NCBI GenBank assembly: GCA_030609345.1
Contig: JAUWCK010000002.1
Coordinates: 1-39,835, forward strand
Source of the DNA: Methanosarcinales archaeon
GTDB lineage: Archaea > Halobacteriota > Methanosarcinia > Methanosarcinales > Methanogasteraceae
DNA: 39,835 bases
Direction of reading: 5' to 3'
A program made the position numbers and the translations under genes. Below the pieces are notes generated by a model, which made no database searches, had not been told where the DNA came from, and saw only the letters and a list, made by a program, of their open reading frames with translations. Shown one piece after another: positions 17,577 to 25,850 of this stretch (position 1 is the first letter of the stretch; each line of letters begins with the position of its first letter).

Positions 17577-18602
17577 TTATTGCACCACCTTCTTTGCAAT
17601 CACAATCGTCGAAGGGTCATCTGGCGTTGCGATATCAATCATCTGCACATCAGAAAACCTCTCTTCTTTCAGCAGATTAACGAACTCATCCCTGGTATAT
17701 ATATGATGGGGAGATCCAAGAATGGATAGCCAGAGATGCCACAATGCAAAGGTAACCGAACCTTTTCCGTCATCAAGCATCCAGTGATTGGAGATAAGGA
17801 TTCCTTCTTCGTTTAATGCCCCATATATCCTCTCCAAAAGTCCATGAATGGTCTCTCTGGTGTGATAGAACCCTGAGTGTGAGACAAAAATAACATCATA
17901 CCCGTTGCCGATGTCATCGCTGTCGAAATCTCCTGCCATCACTGTTACCCTCTCCTCCATTCCGTGCTGGGAGATGAACTCCCTGGTCACCTCGACCACT
18001 GGTGGAAGATCGAATACAACCGCCTCAATCTCCGGGTTCGATTGAGCAAAGGCGATGGCATGAAGACCATGCCCACCGCCGAGGTCGAGTAGTCTCTTTG
18101 CTCTCTTGAATTCAGGGATCTCCCCAACGTTGTTGACCACTCGATGAAGTGGACCACGCGTGCTTGCTTCTGCCATCGACAGGATGAAGCTTCTATCAAA
18201 CACTCCTTTCTGTTCACCAGGTTTCTGGGGCATGCCCCCTTCTTTCAGCGCTGGACCAAGCTTTGTCCATGCATCATAAGCATTCGCGTAAAGATTGACC
18301 AAATTGCCTTGATAAAATGGTTTATTCTTTACAAGAAAGGTTCTTGCTAATGTGGTATTGGTATATCTACCATCTGTTTTAGAAAGGAGTTGTAACGCAG
18401 CCAGAGCATCCAGGAATTTGCTTGTAAGTCCAAAATCAGTGCCAATTTCCTCAGATACTTCCTTTACTGTCCTCGGTTCTTCAAGCAGGGAAAATATACC
18501 ATAATTTAGGGCAGTATACAGTACCTGCGATACTTGATAGCCTTTCGCCATCTCGTCTATCGATTTTGAATCGATCTGGGGTTCTGGTATAGTCATAGCC
18601 AT
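17577..18602 (-). CDS. SAM-dependent O-methyltransferase-like protein (Methyltransf_2 type)
   Basis: The 341-residue protein has two parts. A winged-helix dimerisation region (about 15-95: MAKGYQVSQVLYTALNYGIF, EIGTDFGLTSKFLDALAAL) is followed by a Rossmann methyltransferase domain with motif I LLDLGGGHGLHAIAFAQSNP near residue 170, VVFDLPPVVE as the acidic loop, GDFDSDDIGNGYDVIFVSH and LISNHWMLDD. This architecture is that of small-molecule O-methyltransferases. It starts two bases after the PPOX gene and ends one base before the cupin ATG, so the three are translationally linked. The substrate is unknown; a metabolite that becomes a metal chelator or cofactor is possible, given the neighbouring binding proteins. 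Confidence 0.82.
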   Translation of the reverse strand: MAMTIPEPQIDSKSIDEMAKGYQVSQVLYTALNYGIFSLLEEPRTVKEVSEEIGTDFGLTSKFLDALAALQLLSKTDGRYTNTTLARTFLVKNKPFYQGNLVNLYANAYDAWTKLGPALKEGGMPQKPGEQKGVFDRSFILSMAEASTRGPLHRVVNNVGEIPEFKRAKRLLDLGGGHGLHAIAFAQSNPEIEAVVFDLPPVVEVTREFISQHGMEERVTVMAGDFDSDDIGNGYDVIFVSHSGFYHTRETIHGLLERIYGALNEEGILISNHWMLDDGKGSVTFALWHLWLSILGSPHHIYTRDEFVNLLKEERFSDVQMIDIATPDDPSTIVIAKKVVQ

Positions 18603-18604
18603 TG

Positions 18605-19081
18605 TTATCTACGCTCCTTTGGTTCAGGTATGTGCGAATATATCTCTTCGATGGTGATCAGCACAGCGGCTCTTGGTTTCAATCGTTTATGCATATCACT
18701 CATCCTGCGAGCTCTTTCGATCATTTCCGGATCCTCCACCTTTTCAAGCGAGTCCATTGATTCTTTCCGCTTCAGAGCCTTCTCTCTCATTACATCGAAA
18801 GCCTTCTCGTAGATCTCGCCGCTCTTAAAGATCTCTGCTTTACCCTTCAACTGGTAGGACTGCAGTCTTTTGAAATCTGTGAACGATATTGCAACCTCCG
18901 GATTCTCTTCGAGATTCTTCTTCGTCTTCTTGAAGAGCACGTCCACAATCAGCAATTCTTCATCGCTTATCGCGTGTGTCAGACCGATAGGGACCACATT
19001 TGGCTTTCCTTCCGGTGTTGATGTAGCCAGATAAACGATGTTCTCATCCAGCATCTGCTGTATCTCTTCACTCATTTGCAT
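18605..19081 (-). CDS. pyridoxamine 5'-phosphate oxidase-family flavin/F420-binding protein
   Basis: The 158-residue protein has the split-barrel signature MLDENIVYLATSTPEGKPNV at the N-terminus, then PIGLTHAISDEELLIVDVLF, KKTKKNLEENPEVAISFTD and QLKGKAEIF, with a C-terminal RPRAAVLITIEEIYSH-like strand (RAAVLITIEEIYSH). Members bind FMN or F420, or sometimes haem, and act as small reductases or oxidases. Start 19081 is preceded by GGAGGAAG. It heads the PPOX-methyltransferase-cupin unit, which lies downstream of the long SBP operon and is separated from it by a hairpin at 19111-19140. The partner and reaction are unknown. Confidence 0.78.
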   Translation of the reverse strand: MQMSEEIQQMLDENIVYLATSTPEGKPNVVPIGLTHAISDEELLIVDVLFKKTKKNLEENPEVAISFTDFKRLQSYQLKGKAEIFKSGEIYEKAFDVMREKALKRKESMDSLEKVEDPEMIERARRMSDMHKRLKPRAAVLITIEEIYSHIPEPKERR

Positions 19082-19110
19082 TGTTCTTCCTCCATCTTGA
19101 TATGGGTATT

Positions 19111-19140
19111 TTGAGGGAGGAAATAAAAAATCTCCCTCCC
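19111..19140 (-). terminator. hairpin between SBP2 and the PPOX gene
   Basis: GAGGGAG (19113-19119) and CTCCCTC (19132-19138) form a perfect stem around a T-rich loop on the minus strand. The hairpin lies about 70 nt after the SBP2 stop and 30 nt before the PPOX start. It may terminate or process the long SBP transcript, or mask the PPOX ribosome site. There is no clean U tract after the stem. Confidence 0.35.
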
Positions 19141-19211
19141 AGCAAACTTTTCATCGCCTCTTTCTCTGTTCCGGTCATTCTCCTGCTACCTGATCTCCTG
19201 ATGTCATGTTT

Positions 19212-20471
19212 TCAACCCGGGTATGGGTATGCGAAGACGCCTTTCTCATCCAGATCGATACCCAATCCCTGGAATCTTATAATGTATTCCTGATGGATCG
19301 CTTTTGGATCCAGGTCCTCACAGGGCTCCGGGTGGAACCACTTTGCCTGATATGCAGGTTGGAGAAAGCCTCTTGCTCCGGAATTTGGCAGATAAGTCAG
19401 CAAATAAGAGGTAATTATGTACACTTGACCATCCTCCACGGCTTTCACATTCTGCAATTCAGGTCGGCTCATTATCTCATCTCTTATCGCTTCCAGTTCT
19501 GCTGTATCACCTACATCCAGGTGATAACCACTGGTCTCCCAGTCATTACACCAGACCACCTTGACTATGATATCAGGATTTCCGTCCAGTACCGCTTCTT
19601 TGTCTATATCCCCGGATGCATCTGGAAATAGATCGATGCCGCCGGTCATCTCAACGCACGCATATTCCCCATACGCAGTGTAAGGTCGGAAGGATTCAAC
19701 GTACACGGTTGGTTTTTCATCTTCTGATATCATCTCCACCTTCTCCTTGACCGAGTTCAGGCATTCCTCGCGGAAATCAATCAGTTCTCTGGCTTCATCC
19801 ACTCTTCCAAAGATGTATCCAAGCTCCATCGCCGGGTAATACTCTATCTGATTGCAATTGAAGCGAAACACCGTTATACCTGCTGCTTCGCATGCATCCT
19901 GGACTGTCTCAAGTGTATCAAACCCTCCACCAAGGCTGGTATGCATGAAGACGGTATCAGGGTTCAACTCCAATATCGCTTCAATATCCGGATTCCATGC
20001 CTCTCCAACATTTGGCACATCAAGGAACTCGGGGAAGAAGACCGGATCAGGCGTACCCATACCGGGATGAGCTGCTACGCCAACTATTATATCGTTCTCC
20101 ACCCCAAGCGCTCGTAACGTTTCAATGGTGCTGAAGAAAAGAACAACGGTTCTCTCCAGTGGCTTCTTTACTGTCACGACCCTGTCAGCAGAATCCAGAA
20201 CTGTGAGCTCCTTCTCCCTTCCGAGAATGATCAGCGCGATCTGCGTCATATCAAGGATATCGATATCGCCATCGTACTTCGCATCCGCAAGCTCTGTTTG
20301 GTCCCTGTATTCGAGGATGATCAACTCGGTGTACGTCACATCCTGCATGTTTATCGTGTCGTCCTCGTTCGCGTTACCGAAGACGCCAAGCGTGTAGTCT
20401 GATGCCGCGGCTGGTAGTGTTAGCAGCAGCAAAGTCATGGTTATTCCAACCAATATTGTATTTAGTTTCAT
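19212..20471 (-). CDS. SBP2: dockerin-tagged class III substrate-binding protein
   Basis: The protein has 419 residues: signal peptide (ends LPAAA), dockerin with second loop DAKYDGDIDILD, then the binding domain from VKKPLERTVVLFFSTIETLRAL. It belongs to the 'QAKWF' subgroup, marked by AGITVFRFN, the interlobe helix ELGYIFGRVDEARELI and LPNSGARGFLQPAYQAKWFHPEPCEDLDP. The normal ELFED is EPCED here, giving an extra cysteine. The SD is AAGGAGATAA. It is the last SBP of the long operon and lies 30 nt after SBP3. The HPGMGTPDPVFFPEFLDVPNVG stretch in the N-lobe resembles SBP6. The ligand is unknown. Confidence 0.87.
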   Translation of the reverse strand: MKLNTILVGITMTLLLLTLPAAASDYTLGVFGNANEDDTINMQDVTYTELIILEYRDQTELADAKYDGDIDILDMTQIALIILGREKELTVLDSADRVVTVKKPLERTVVLFFSTIETLRALGVENDIIVGVAAHPGMGTPDPVFFPEFLDVPNVGEAWNPDIEAILELNPDTVFMHTSLGGGFDTLETVQDACEAAGITVFRFNCNQIEYYPAMELGYIFGRVDEARELIDFREECLNSVKEKVEMISEDEKPTVYVESFRPYTAYGEYACVEMTGGIDLFPDASGDIDKEAVLDGNPDIIVKVVWCNDWETSGYHLDVGDTAELEAIRDEIMSRPELQNVKAVEDGQVYIITSYLLTYLPNSGARGFLQPAYQAKWFHPEPCEDLDPKAIHQEYIIRFQGLGIDLDEKGVFAYPYPG

Positions 20472-20501
20472 GTATATTATCTCCTTAGGGTTTTATTCCT
20501 A

Positions 20502-21794
20502 TCAACTCTCCTCCGATGGTGGATACAGGAAATTGGCACTCTCAACGCTCACATCTATGCCCAGGAATCGGTCTATGTACTCCTGATGTAACGCCTGCGG
20601 ATCCATGTCCTCGAAGAGCTCCGGGTGGAACAGTTTCGCCAGATATGCAACGCATAAACATCTGGATGTTCCTTTACTGAAATGCGAATACTGCACAGCG
20701 TAGACCCTCTTGTTCTTCACAGCATCCACATTTGCAAGTTCAGGACAGTTCAGGACTGTGTTCACCTGTTCTTCCACGACTGATATCGAGTAATCTGGCG
20801 CATAAGGCGACTTTCTATTCCCGGCAGCCCATATCTGTATGAATATGTACTCCGGGTTCTGCTCAATCACCCATTCCAGATCCACCATCGTACCCCTTGG
20901 CAGACCCTCGGCTATATTTCTCGCACCTGCAAGATCAACCGGGTCAAAGATGGAGTAAGCATAAGGCGAACCTGTCACCGCACCACCTGAGAAGAAGAGC
21001 GATGTGACCCACACCCTCGGCTTCTCATCGTCGGTCAGTCCCTCTGTTTGCTCTGCGACCTGATCCGTGCACTCTTCATAGAACTCGGTGAACTCTTCAG
21101 ACTCTTCTCGCCTATCAAGGATATATCCAAGCCTTTTCAGTTCTTCTATAAAGTATTCTCCTGTACGATATTCGCTATTGTCGATGCAGAGAACCGGGAC
21201 ACTCATGAGTTTCTCCTCCAAGAATCTCTTGCGTATAATACCATAGCTGGACTCAGGATCATCCGTTGTAATGAGCCACGGGATGTACATGTCAGGATGC
21301 TGGCTGAGTATCGCCTCGAAATTTGGTGCGTACCAGCCTCCACAATCCGGCAGAGCACTGATCTCCGGGAAGAGAGTTGTACTTTTTCCGGTCATGCCCG
21401 CGTCTATACCAACGATCTTATCAGTTGCGTCAAGCACCTTCAACAATTCATTGTTGGTGCACCATACGCTGACGATACGTTCCACTGGCTTTTTGACTGT
21501 CATCACCTCACCAAAGCCGTCCAGGAACGTAAGCTCCTTCTCCCTTCCGAGAATGATCAGCGCGATCTGCGTCATATCAAGGATGTCGATATCACCATCA
21601 TACTTCGAATCGGCAAGTTCTGTTCTGTCCCTGTATTCAAGGATGATCAGTTCGGTATACGTCACATCCTGCATGTTTATCGTGTCGTCCTCGTTCGCGT
21701 TCCCGAAGACGCCGAGTGTGTAGTCTGATGCTGCGGCTGGCAGCGCAAGCAAGAGCATCATGGTTATTACAGCCAATACTGTGGTTGTTTTCAT
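20502..21794 (-). CDS. SBP3: dockerin-tagged class III substrate-binding protein, most divergent binding domain
   Basis: Start 21794 (MKTTTVLAV) was chosen because a GAGGTGAT SD precedes it; an ATG at 21827 overlaps the previous gene. The 430-residue product has the shared signal peptide and dockerin (ADSKYDGD, a Ser in place of Ala). Its binding domain is the least typical of the set: FPEISALPDCGGWYAPNFEAIL, then PWLITTDDPESSYG, RLGYILDRREESEEF and an extra LFFSGGAVTGSPYAYSIFD insert. The end is CLCVAYLAKLFHPELFEDMDP, placing it near the 'MAKW' subgroup. The C-terminal tail lacks the usual DLDEHGVFVYP and reads VESANFLYPP. A ligand different from its neighbours' is likely. Confidence 0.86.
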   Translation of the reverse strand: MKTTTVLAVITMMLLLALPAAASDYTLGVFGNANEDDTINMQDVTYTELIILEYRDRTELADSKYDGDIDILDMTQIALIILGREKELTFLDGFGEVMTVKKPVERIVSVWCTNNELLKVLDATDKIVGIDAGMTGKSTTLFPEISALPDCGGWYAPNFEAILSQHPDMYIPWLITTDDPESSYGIIRKRFLEEKLMSVPVLCIDNSEYRTGEYFIEELKRLGYILDRREESEEFTEFYEECTDQVAEQTEGLTDDEKPRVWVTSLFFSGGAVTGSPYAYSIFDPVDLAGARNIAEGLPRGTMVDLEWVIEQNPEYIFIQIWAAGNRKSPYAPDYSISVVEEQVNTVLNCPELANVDAVKNKRVYAVQYSHFSKGTSRCLCVAYLAKLFHPELFEDMDPQALHQEYIDRFLGIDVSVESANFLYPPSEES

Positions 21795-21823
21795 TTTTAT
21801 CACCTCTTTTTTATTCATTCCCA

Positions 21824-23083
21824 TCAACTCTCCTCTGGTGGCGGATACACGAATACGCCGTGCTCATCCAACTCATAGTCCAGCCCCTGGAATTCAGTCA
21901 GATATTCCTGATGGATCGCCTGTGGATCCAGGTCCTCGAATAGCTCCGGATGGAACCATTTCGCCTGATATGCGATCTGGGCGAACTGTCTGCACCCGCT
22001 AACAGGAAAGAAACTTGCCAGATGAACGGTCATTATGTAAACCTTCCCATCGTTCACAGCCTTGACGTTCTGCAGTTCAGGCTGGCTCACAATCTCGTCT
22101 CTCAGCGCTTCGAGATCTGCTGTCTCGCCCGCTGCAACACCATAACCACCAGCATCCCATGTTGCCACTCTGATTATGATGTCAGGGTTTCGCTCTATTA
22201 TCACTTCAGGATCAACAGACATGTAGGAGCCGGGTTGATCGGCAAAGATGTCTATGCCTCCCGTCTCTTCAATATAGGCGTACTGACCGTAGATATAGTA
22301 CACACCATTCTTGAAAGAGGGCATAAAGTACACCTCTGGTTTATCTTCTTCCGAAAGTCCATCCACAGTCTCTTCGACGGAATTCAGAATGTTTGCAAGC
22401 CAGTTGAGGTATTCTTCAGCTTCATCCAGTCTTCCAAAGATGTATCCTGCCTTTTCCACCTCTTCCCGGTGCATATCCGGCGTCTGGAAGTTAAAGGCGA
22501 GCACTGTGATGCCTGCTGATTCCAGCGCATCGGCAGTTGGCTTCATCTTGAATCCGATGAGCGAATTTATGAAGACAACATCCGGATGCAGGTTCAGTAT
22601 CTCCTCGATATCAGGAGTCCACCGCCATCCAACGCCGGGAATCTCAGCAATCTCCGGAAAGAACGCCGTATCATACCTCTCTTTTGCTACGCCGACGATC
22701 GTGTCAGTCGGTACGTCAATCGAGCGTAACGCTTCGAGATGGTGGGGGAATGTGACAACGAGCCTCTTTATTGGCTTATCTACCGTAACGATTCTGTCAG
22801 CCGTGTCGAGAAGCGTCAGTTCCTTCTCCCGTCCCAGTATGATCAGCGCGATCTGCGTCATATCAAGGATGTCGATCTCACCATCATACTTCGCATCAGC
22901 AAGCTCTGTTCTGTCTCTATATTCAAGAATGATCAGTTCGGTATAGGTCACATCCTGCATGTTGATCGTGTCATCCTCGTTCGCGTTTCCGAAGATCTCG
23001 AGTGTGTAGTCAGATGCTGCGGCTGGTAGTGCTATCAGCAATGAGAGCAGTATGGTCATTCCAAGCAATGTACTTGTTTTCAT
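21824..23083 (-). CDS. SBP4: dockerin-tagged class III substrate-binding protein
   Basis: ATG 23083 (MKTSTLLGM) has AAAGGAGATGATAAAC before it; the in-frame ATG at 23092 lies inside that SD. The 419-residue protein has a dockerin (EIFGN variant, DAKYDGE) and a QAKWF-type binding domain: FFPEIAEIPGVGWRWTPDIEEIL, SAGITVLAFN, EEVEKAGYIFGRLDEAEEYL, YIYGQYAYIEETGGIDIFAD and FPVSGCRQFAQIAYQAKWF. It is closest to SBP6, and their last 200 bp and following spacer are nearly identical, which points to recent duplication. The shared Tyr-rich YIYGQYAYI strip may line the ligand cleft. Confidence 0.88.
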   Translation of the reverse strand: MKTSTLLGMTILLSLLIALPAAASDYTLEIFGNANEDDTINMQDVTYTELIILEYRDRTELADAKYDGEIDILDMTQIALIILGREKELTLLDTADRIVTVDKPIKRLVVTFPHHLEALRSIDVPTDTIVGVAKERYDTAFFPEIAEIPGVGWRWTPDIEEILNLHPDVVFINSLIGFKMKPTADALESAGITVLAFNFQTPDMHREEVEKAGYIFGRLDEAEEYLNWLANILNSVEETVDGLSEEDKPEVYFMPSFKNGVYYIYGQYAYIEETGGIDIFADQPGSYMSVDPEVIIERNPDIIIRVATWDAGGYGVAAGETADLEALRDEIVSQPELQNVKAVNDGKVYIMTVHLASFFPVSGCRQFAQIAYQAKWFHPELFEDLDPQAIHQEYLTEFQGLDYELDEHGVFVYPPPEES

Positions 23084-23112
23084 GTTTATCATCTCCTTTA
23101 TATTCAGTCCAA

Positions 23113-24345
23113 TCAGCCCTCCAGTGGTGGATAGACGAACACTCCGTGCTCATCCAGATCATAGTCTATGCGCATGAAGCGGTCCAGATATTCCTGATGG
23201 ATCGCCTGTGGATCCATATCCTCGAAGAGCTCCGGGTGGAGCCACTTTGCCATGTATGCGGTGCCACTGACACCTCGGGGTGTAACAACCAGGTGCCCCC
23301 ATGGGAACAGATGAACTCGTTCGGTTGTTATCGCTGTGGTCTCAGCCAATTCAGGACGGTTCAGAATAGCATCCCTCACTGCCTTCATCTCCGATGGGTC
23401 ATCTACCTCATAACCATGTGCAACACCATGTATGGCCTTGATTATAATCTCAGGATTCTGCTCCATCACCCACTCTTTATCTACCGTGACAGATTTGTCA
23501 GGATCCCCAAGATCGGCAGCGATGTTTCTGCCGCCAGCAATCGTAATCATCGTATCCGGTCCATAGTTCCTGGTGAAGGTCATATAGTCCCAGAACATCT
23601 CAAAGTACACTCGCGGTTTATCATCCTCAGAGAGCGTATCAGTCTGTTGCTTGATGGTGTCTATGTATCCATTATACCAATCAATGAACTCATCTGCTTC
23701 ATCCCCTTTATCAAGAATATATCCCAGCTTTCTCATATCTTCTATTATCGTTGCTGGCCTGTAGAGGTCTAAGCGAACGACCACTATACCTGCCGGTTCA
23801 AGTGTTGTTTCTAGTTCTGGCACAAAGGAACAAGTCCAGATAACGATGTCAGGTTCAAGCTCAACTATTCGCTCGTAATCAGGGCTGGACATTGTCCCAA
23901 TTAATGGCAGCTTACTTAGCTCGGGGAAGAATACTTCCCTATCCTTTACGAGGTTCTCCACGCCAACCATTTTATCCTCTGCTTTGAGTATCTTAATAGC
24001 CTCAGCCGCCTGAAGACGACCAACAACCTTCTCTATCGGCTTATTTACCGTCACGATTCCGTCAGCAGAATCCAGAATCGTAAGTTCCTTCTCCCGCCCA
24101 AGAATGATCAGCGCGATCTGCGTCATATCCAGGATGTCGATATCACCATCGTACTTCGCATCTGCAAGTTCTGTTCTGTCCCTGTATTCGAGGATAATCA
24201 GTTCGGTATACGTCACATCCTGCATGTTTACCGTGTCATCCTCGTTTGCGTTTCCGAAGATTCCGAGTGTGTAGTCCGATGCTGCAGCTGGTAATGCCAG
24301 CAGTAGCAAGCTCATGGTTACTCCAACCAATATGTTTGTTTTCAT
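23113..24345 (-). CDS. SBP5: dockerin-tagged class III substrate-binding protein
   Basis: ATG 24345 (MKTNILVGV) follows an AGAGGTGATAAAA SD; the ATG at 24378 upstream would overlap SBP6. The 410-residue product carries the standard dockerin (one change, DDTVNMQD) and a 'MAKW' type domain: EKVVGRLQAAEAIKILKAEDK, FFPELSKLPLIGTMSSPDYERI, KLGYILDKGDEADEFIDWY, AGGRNIAADL, EVDDPSEMKAVRDAIL and VSGTAYMAKWLHPELFEDMDP. The N-lobe resembles SBP1 in FPELSKLP...SPDYERIVELEPDIV, so the two may bind related ligands. Confidence 0.88.
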   Translation of the reverse strand: MKTNILVGVTMSLLLLALPAAASDYTLGIFGNANEDDTVNMQDVTYTELIILEYRDRTELADAKYDGDIDILDMTQIALIILGREKELTILDSADGIVTVNKPIEKVVGRLQAAEAIKILKAEDKMVGVENLVKDREVFFPELSKLPLIGTMSSPDYERIVELEPDIVIWTCSFVPELETTLEPAGIVVVRLDLYRPATIIEDMRKLGYILDKGDEADEFIDWYNGYIDTIKQQTDTLSEDDKPRVYFEMFWDYMTFTRNYGPDTMITIAGGRNIAADLGDPDKSVTVDKEWVMEQNPEIIIKAIHGVAHGYEVDDPSEMKAVRDAILNRPELAETTAITTERVHLFPWGHLVVTPRGVSGTAYMAKWLHPELFEDMDPQAIHQEYLDRFMRIDYDLDEHGVFVYPPLEG

Positions 24346-24374
24346 TTTTATCACCTCTCTTTTATTCATTCCCA

Positions 24375-25637
24375 TCAACTCTCCTCTGGTGGCGGATACA
24401 CGAATACGCCGTGCTCATCCAGATCGATGTCCAGCCCCTGGAATTCAGTCAGATATTCCTGATGGATCGCCTGTGGATCCAGGTCCTCGAATAGCTCCGG
24501 ATGGAACCATTTCGCCTGATATGCGATCTGGACAAACTGTCTGCACCCGCTGGCTGGGAAGAAAGATACAAAGTGATCAGCGATTATGTACACGTTCCCC
24601 TCCTTCACCGCTTTAACATTCTGCAGTTCAGGCTGGCTCATGATATCTTCTCTGAGCGCCTCCAGCTCTGTTGTATCGCCCGCATCCACGCCATAACCAC
24701 CAGCCGTCCATGGTGCCACCCGGACTATGATATCAGGGTTTCGCTCTATTATCACCTCAGGGTCCACAGACATGTAGTTTCCGGGCTGATCAGCAAAGAT
24801 ATCCCTGCCACCTGCCATATCAATGTAGGCATACTGTCCATAGATGTAGTAAATACCATCCTTAAAAGAAGGTGCAAAGTACACCTCTGGTTTATCGTCT
24901 TCGGAAAGTTCCTCCACACGCTCTTCGATGGAATTCAGAATGTTTGCACGCCAGCCAAGGTATTCTTCAGCTTCGTCCTGTCTTCCAAAGACATATCCCA
25001 GCTTTTCCACCTCCTCTCGATGAATCTCCATCGTCTGGAGATTGAAACGAAGCACAGTTATGCCTGCTAATTCGAGCACATCCTGAACCGGATCAAGATC
25101 AACATACCCCTCTCCAAATAAGACGACAGCATCAGGATTCAGCTCCAGTATTGCCTCAACATCAGGGTTCCACCCGGTTCCGATACATGGCACATCATCG
25201 AACTCTCCGAAAAAGACCGGATCCAGAGGAGTGGGCCAGGTTCCTATACCAACTATTATATCCTTCGGCACCTTGATCGATCGTAACGTTTCAATGGATT
25301 GCGGGTAAGTGGGGATGATTCTCGTCAGCGGCTTATTCACCGTCACGATTCTGTCAGTCGTATCGAGAAGCGTAATCTCCTTCTCCCTCCCGAGTATGAT
25401 CAGCGCGATCTGCGTCATATCAAGGATATCGATATCGCCATCGTACTTCGCATCAGCAAGTTCTGTCCTGTCTCTGTATTCGAGGATGATCAGTTCGGTA
25501 TACGTCACATCCTGCATGTTGATCGTGTCGTCTTCGTTTGCGTTGCCGAAGACACCGAGCGTATAGTCGGATGCTGCGGCTGGCAGCGCAAGCAGGAGCA
25601 TCATGGTTATTACAGCCAATATTGTATTTACCTTCAT
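24375..25637 (-). CDS. SBP6: dockerin-tagged class III substrate-binding protein
   Basis: The protein has 420 residues and lies 5 nt after the tautomerase gene, whose end supplies its GGGAAGT ribosome site. It has a signal peptide, a dockerin with DAKYDGDIDILD, and a QAKWF-type binding domain: ETLRSIKVPKDIIVGIGTWP, FFGEFDDVPCIGTGWNPDVEAIL, LAGITVLRFN, EEVEKLGYVFGRQDEAEEYL, YIYGQYAYIDMAGGRDIFAD and FPASGCRQFVQIAYQAKWF. It is a close paralogue of SBP4. The tight coupling to the tautomerase is unique in the array. Confidence 0.88.
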   Translation of the reverse strand: MKVNTILAVITMMLLLALPAAASDYTLGVFGNANEDDTINMQDVTYTELIILEYRDRTELADAKYDGDIDILDMTQIALIILGREKEITLLDTTDRIVTVNKPLTRIIPTYPQSIETLRSIKVPKDIIVGIGTWPTPLDPVFFGEFDDVPCIGTGWNPDVEAILELNPDAVVLFGEGYVDLDPVQDVLELAGITVLRFNLQTMEIHREEVEKLGYVFGRQDEAEEYLGWRANILNSIEERVEELSEDDKPEVYFAPSFKDGIYYIYGQYAYIDMAGGRDIFADQPGNYMSVDPEVIIERNPDIIVRVAPWTAGGYGVDAGDTTELEALREDIMSQPELQNVKAVKEGNVYIIADHFVSFFPASGCRQFVQIAYQAKWFHPELFEDLDPQAIHQEYLTEFQGLDIDLDEHGVFVYPPPEES

Positions 25638-25642
25638 GTATA

Positions 25643-25831
25643 TTACTTCCCTTTTACGCGGTCCGCAAGCAATTGCCCGCCCAGTCCAACATTCTCCGGC
25701 TGATTTTCCCGTATGAGCACGGTGATGTGCCCGATTCCATATACCTCAACTGCAGCCTCTGTGAGCTTCTTCACAAGCTGCCTCTTTCGTTCGATGTCCA
25801 TCGGTGGACCTTCTACCATGATTGTTGGCAT
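25643..25831 (-). CDS. 4-oxalocrotonate tautomerase-family protein
   Basis: The 62-residue protein begins MPTIMVEGPPMDIERKRQL. Removal of Met would expose the catalytic N-terminal proline. The core ITVLIRENQPENVGLGGQLL matches the family, including the Arg equivalent to R39 of 4-OT. The Arg11 position is Asp, so substrate handling must differ from canonical 4-OT. The size is exactly that of the small hexameric tautomerases. It sits inside the SBP operon between SBP7 (19 nt upstream) and SBP6 (5 nt downstream), with a GGAGATGA SD. It may tautomerise an enol or pyridinol-like intermediate of the ligand these genes serve, which is inference. Confidence 0.85.
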   Translation of the reverse strand: MPTIMVEGPPMDIERKRQLVKKLTEAAVEVYGIGHITVLIRENQPENVGLGGQLLADRVKGK

Positions 25832-25850
25832 TGCGATTCATCTCCGCTCT

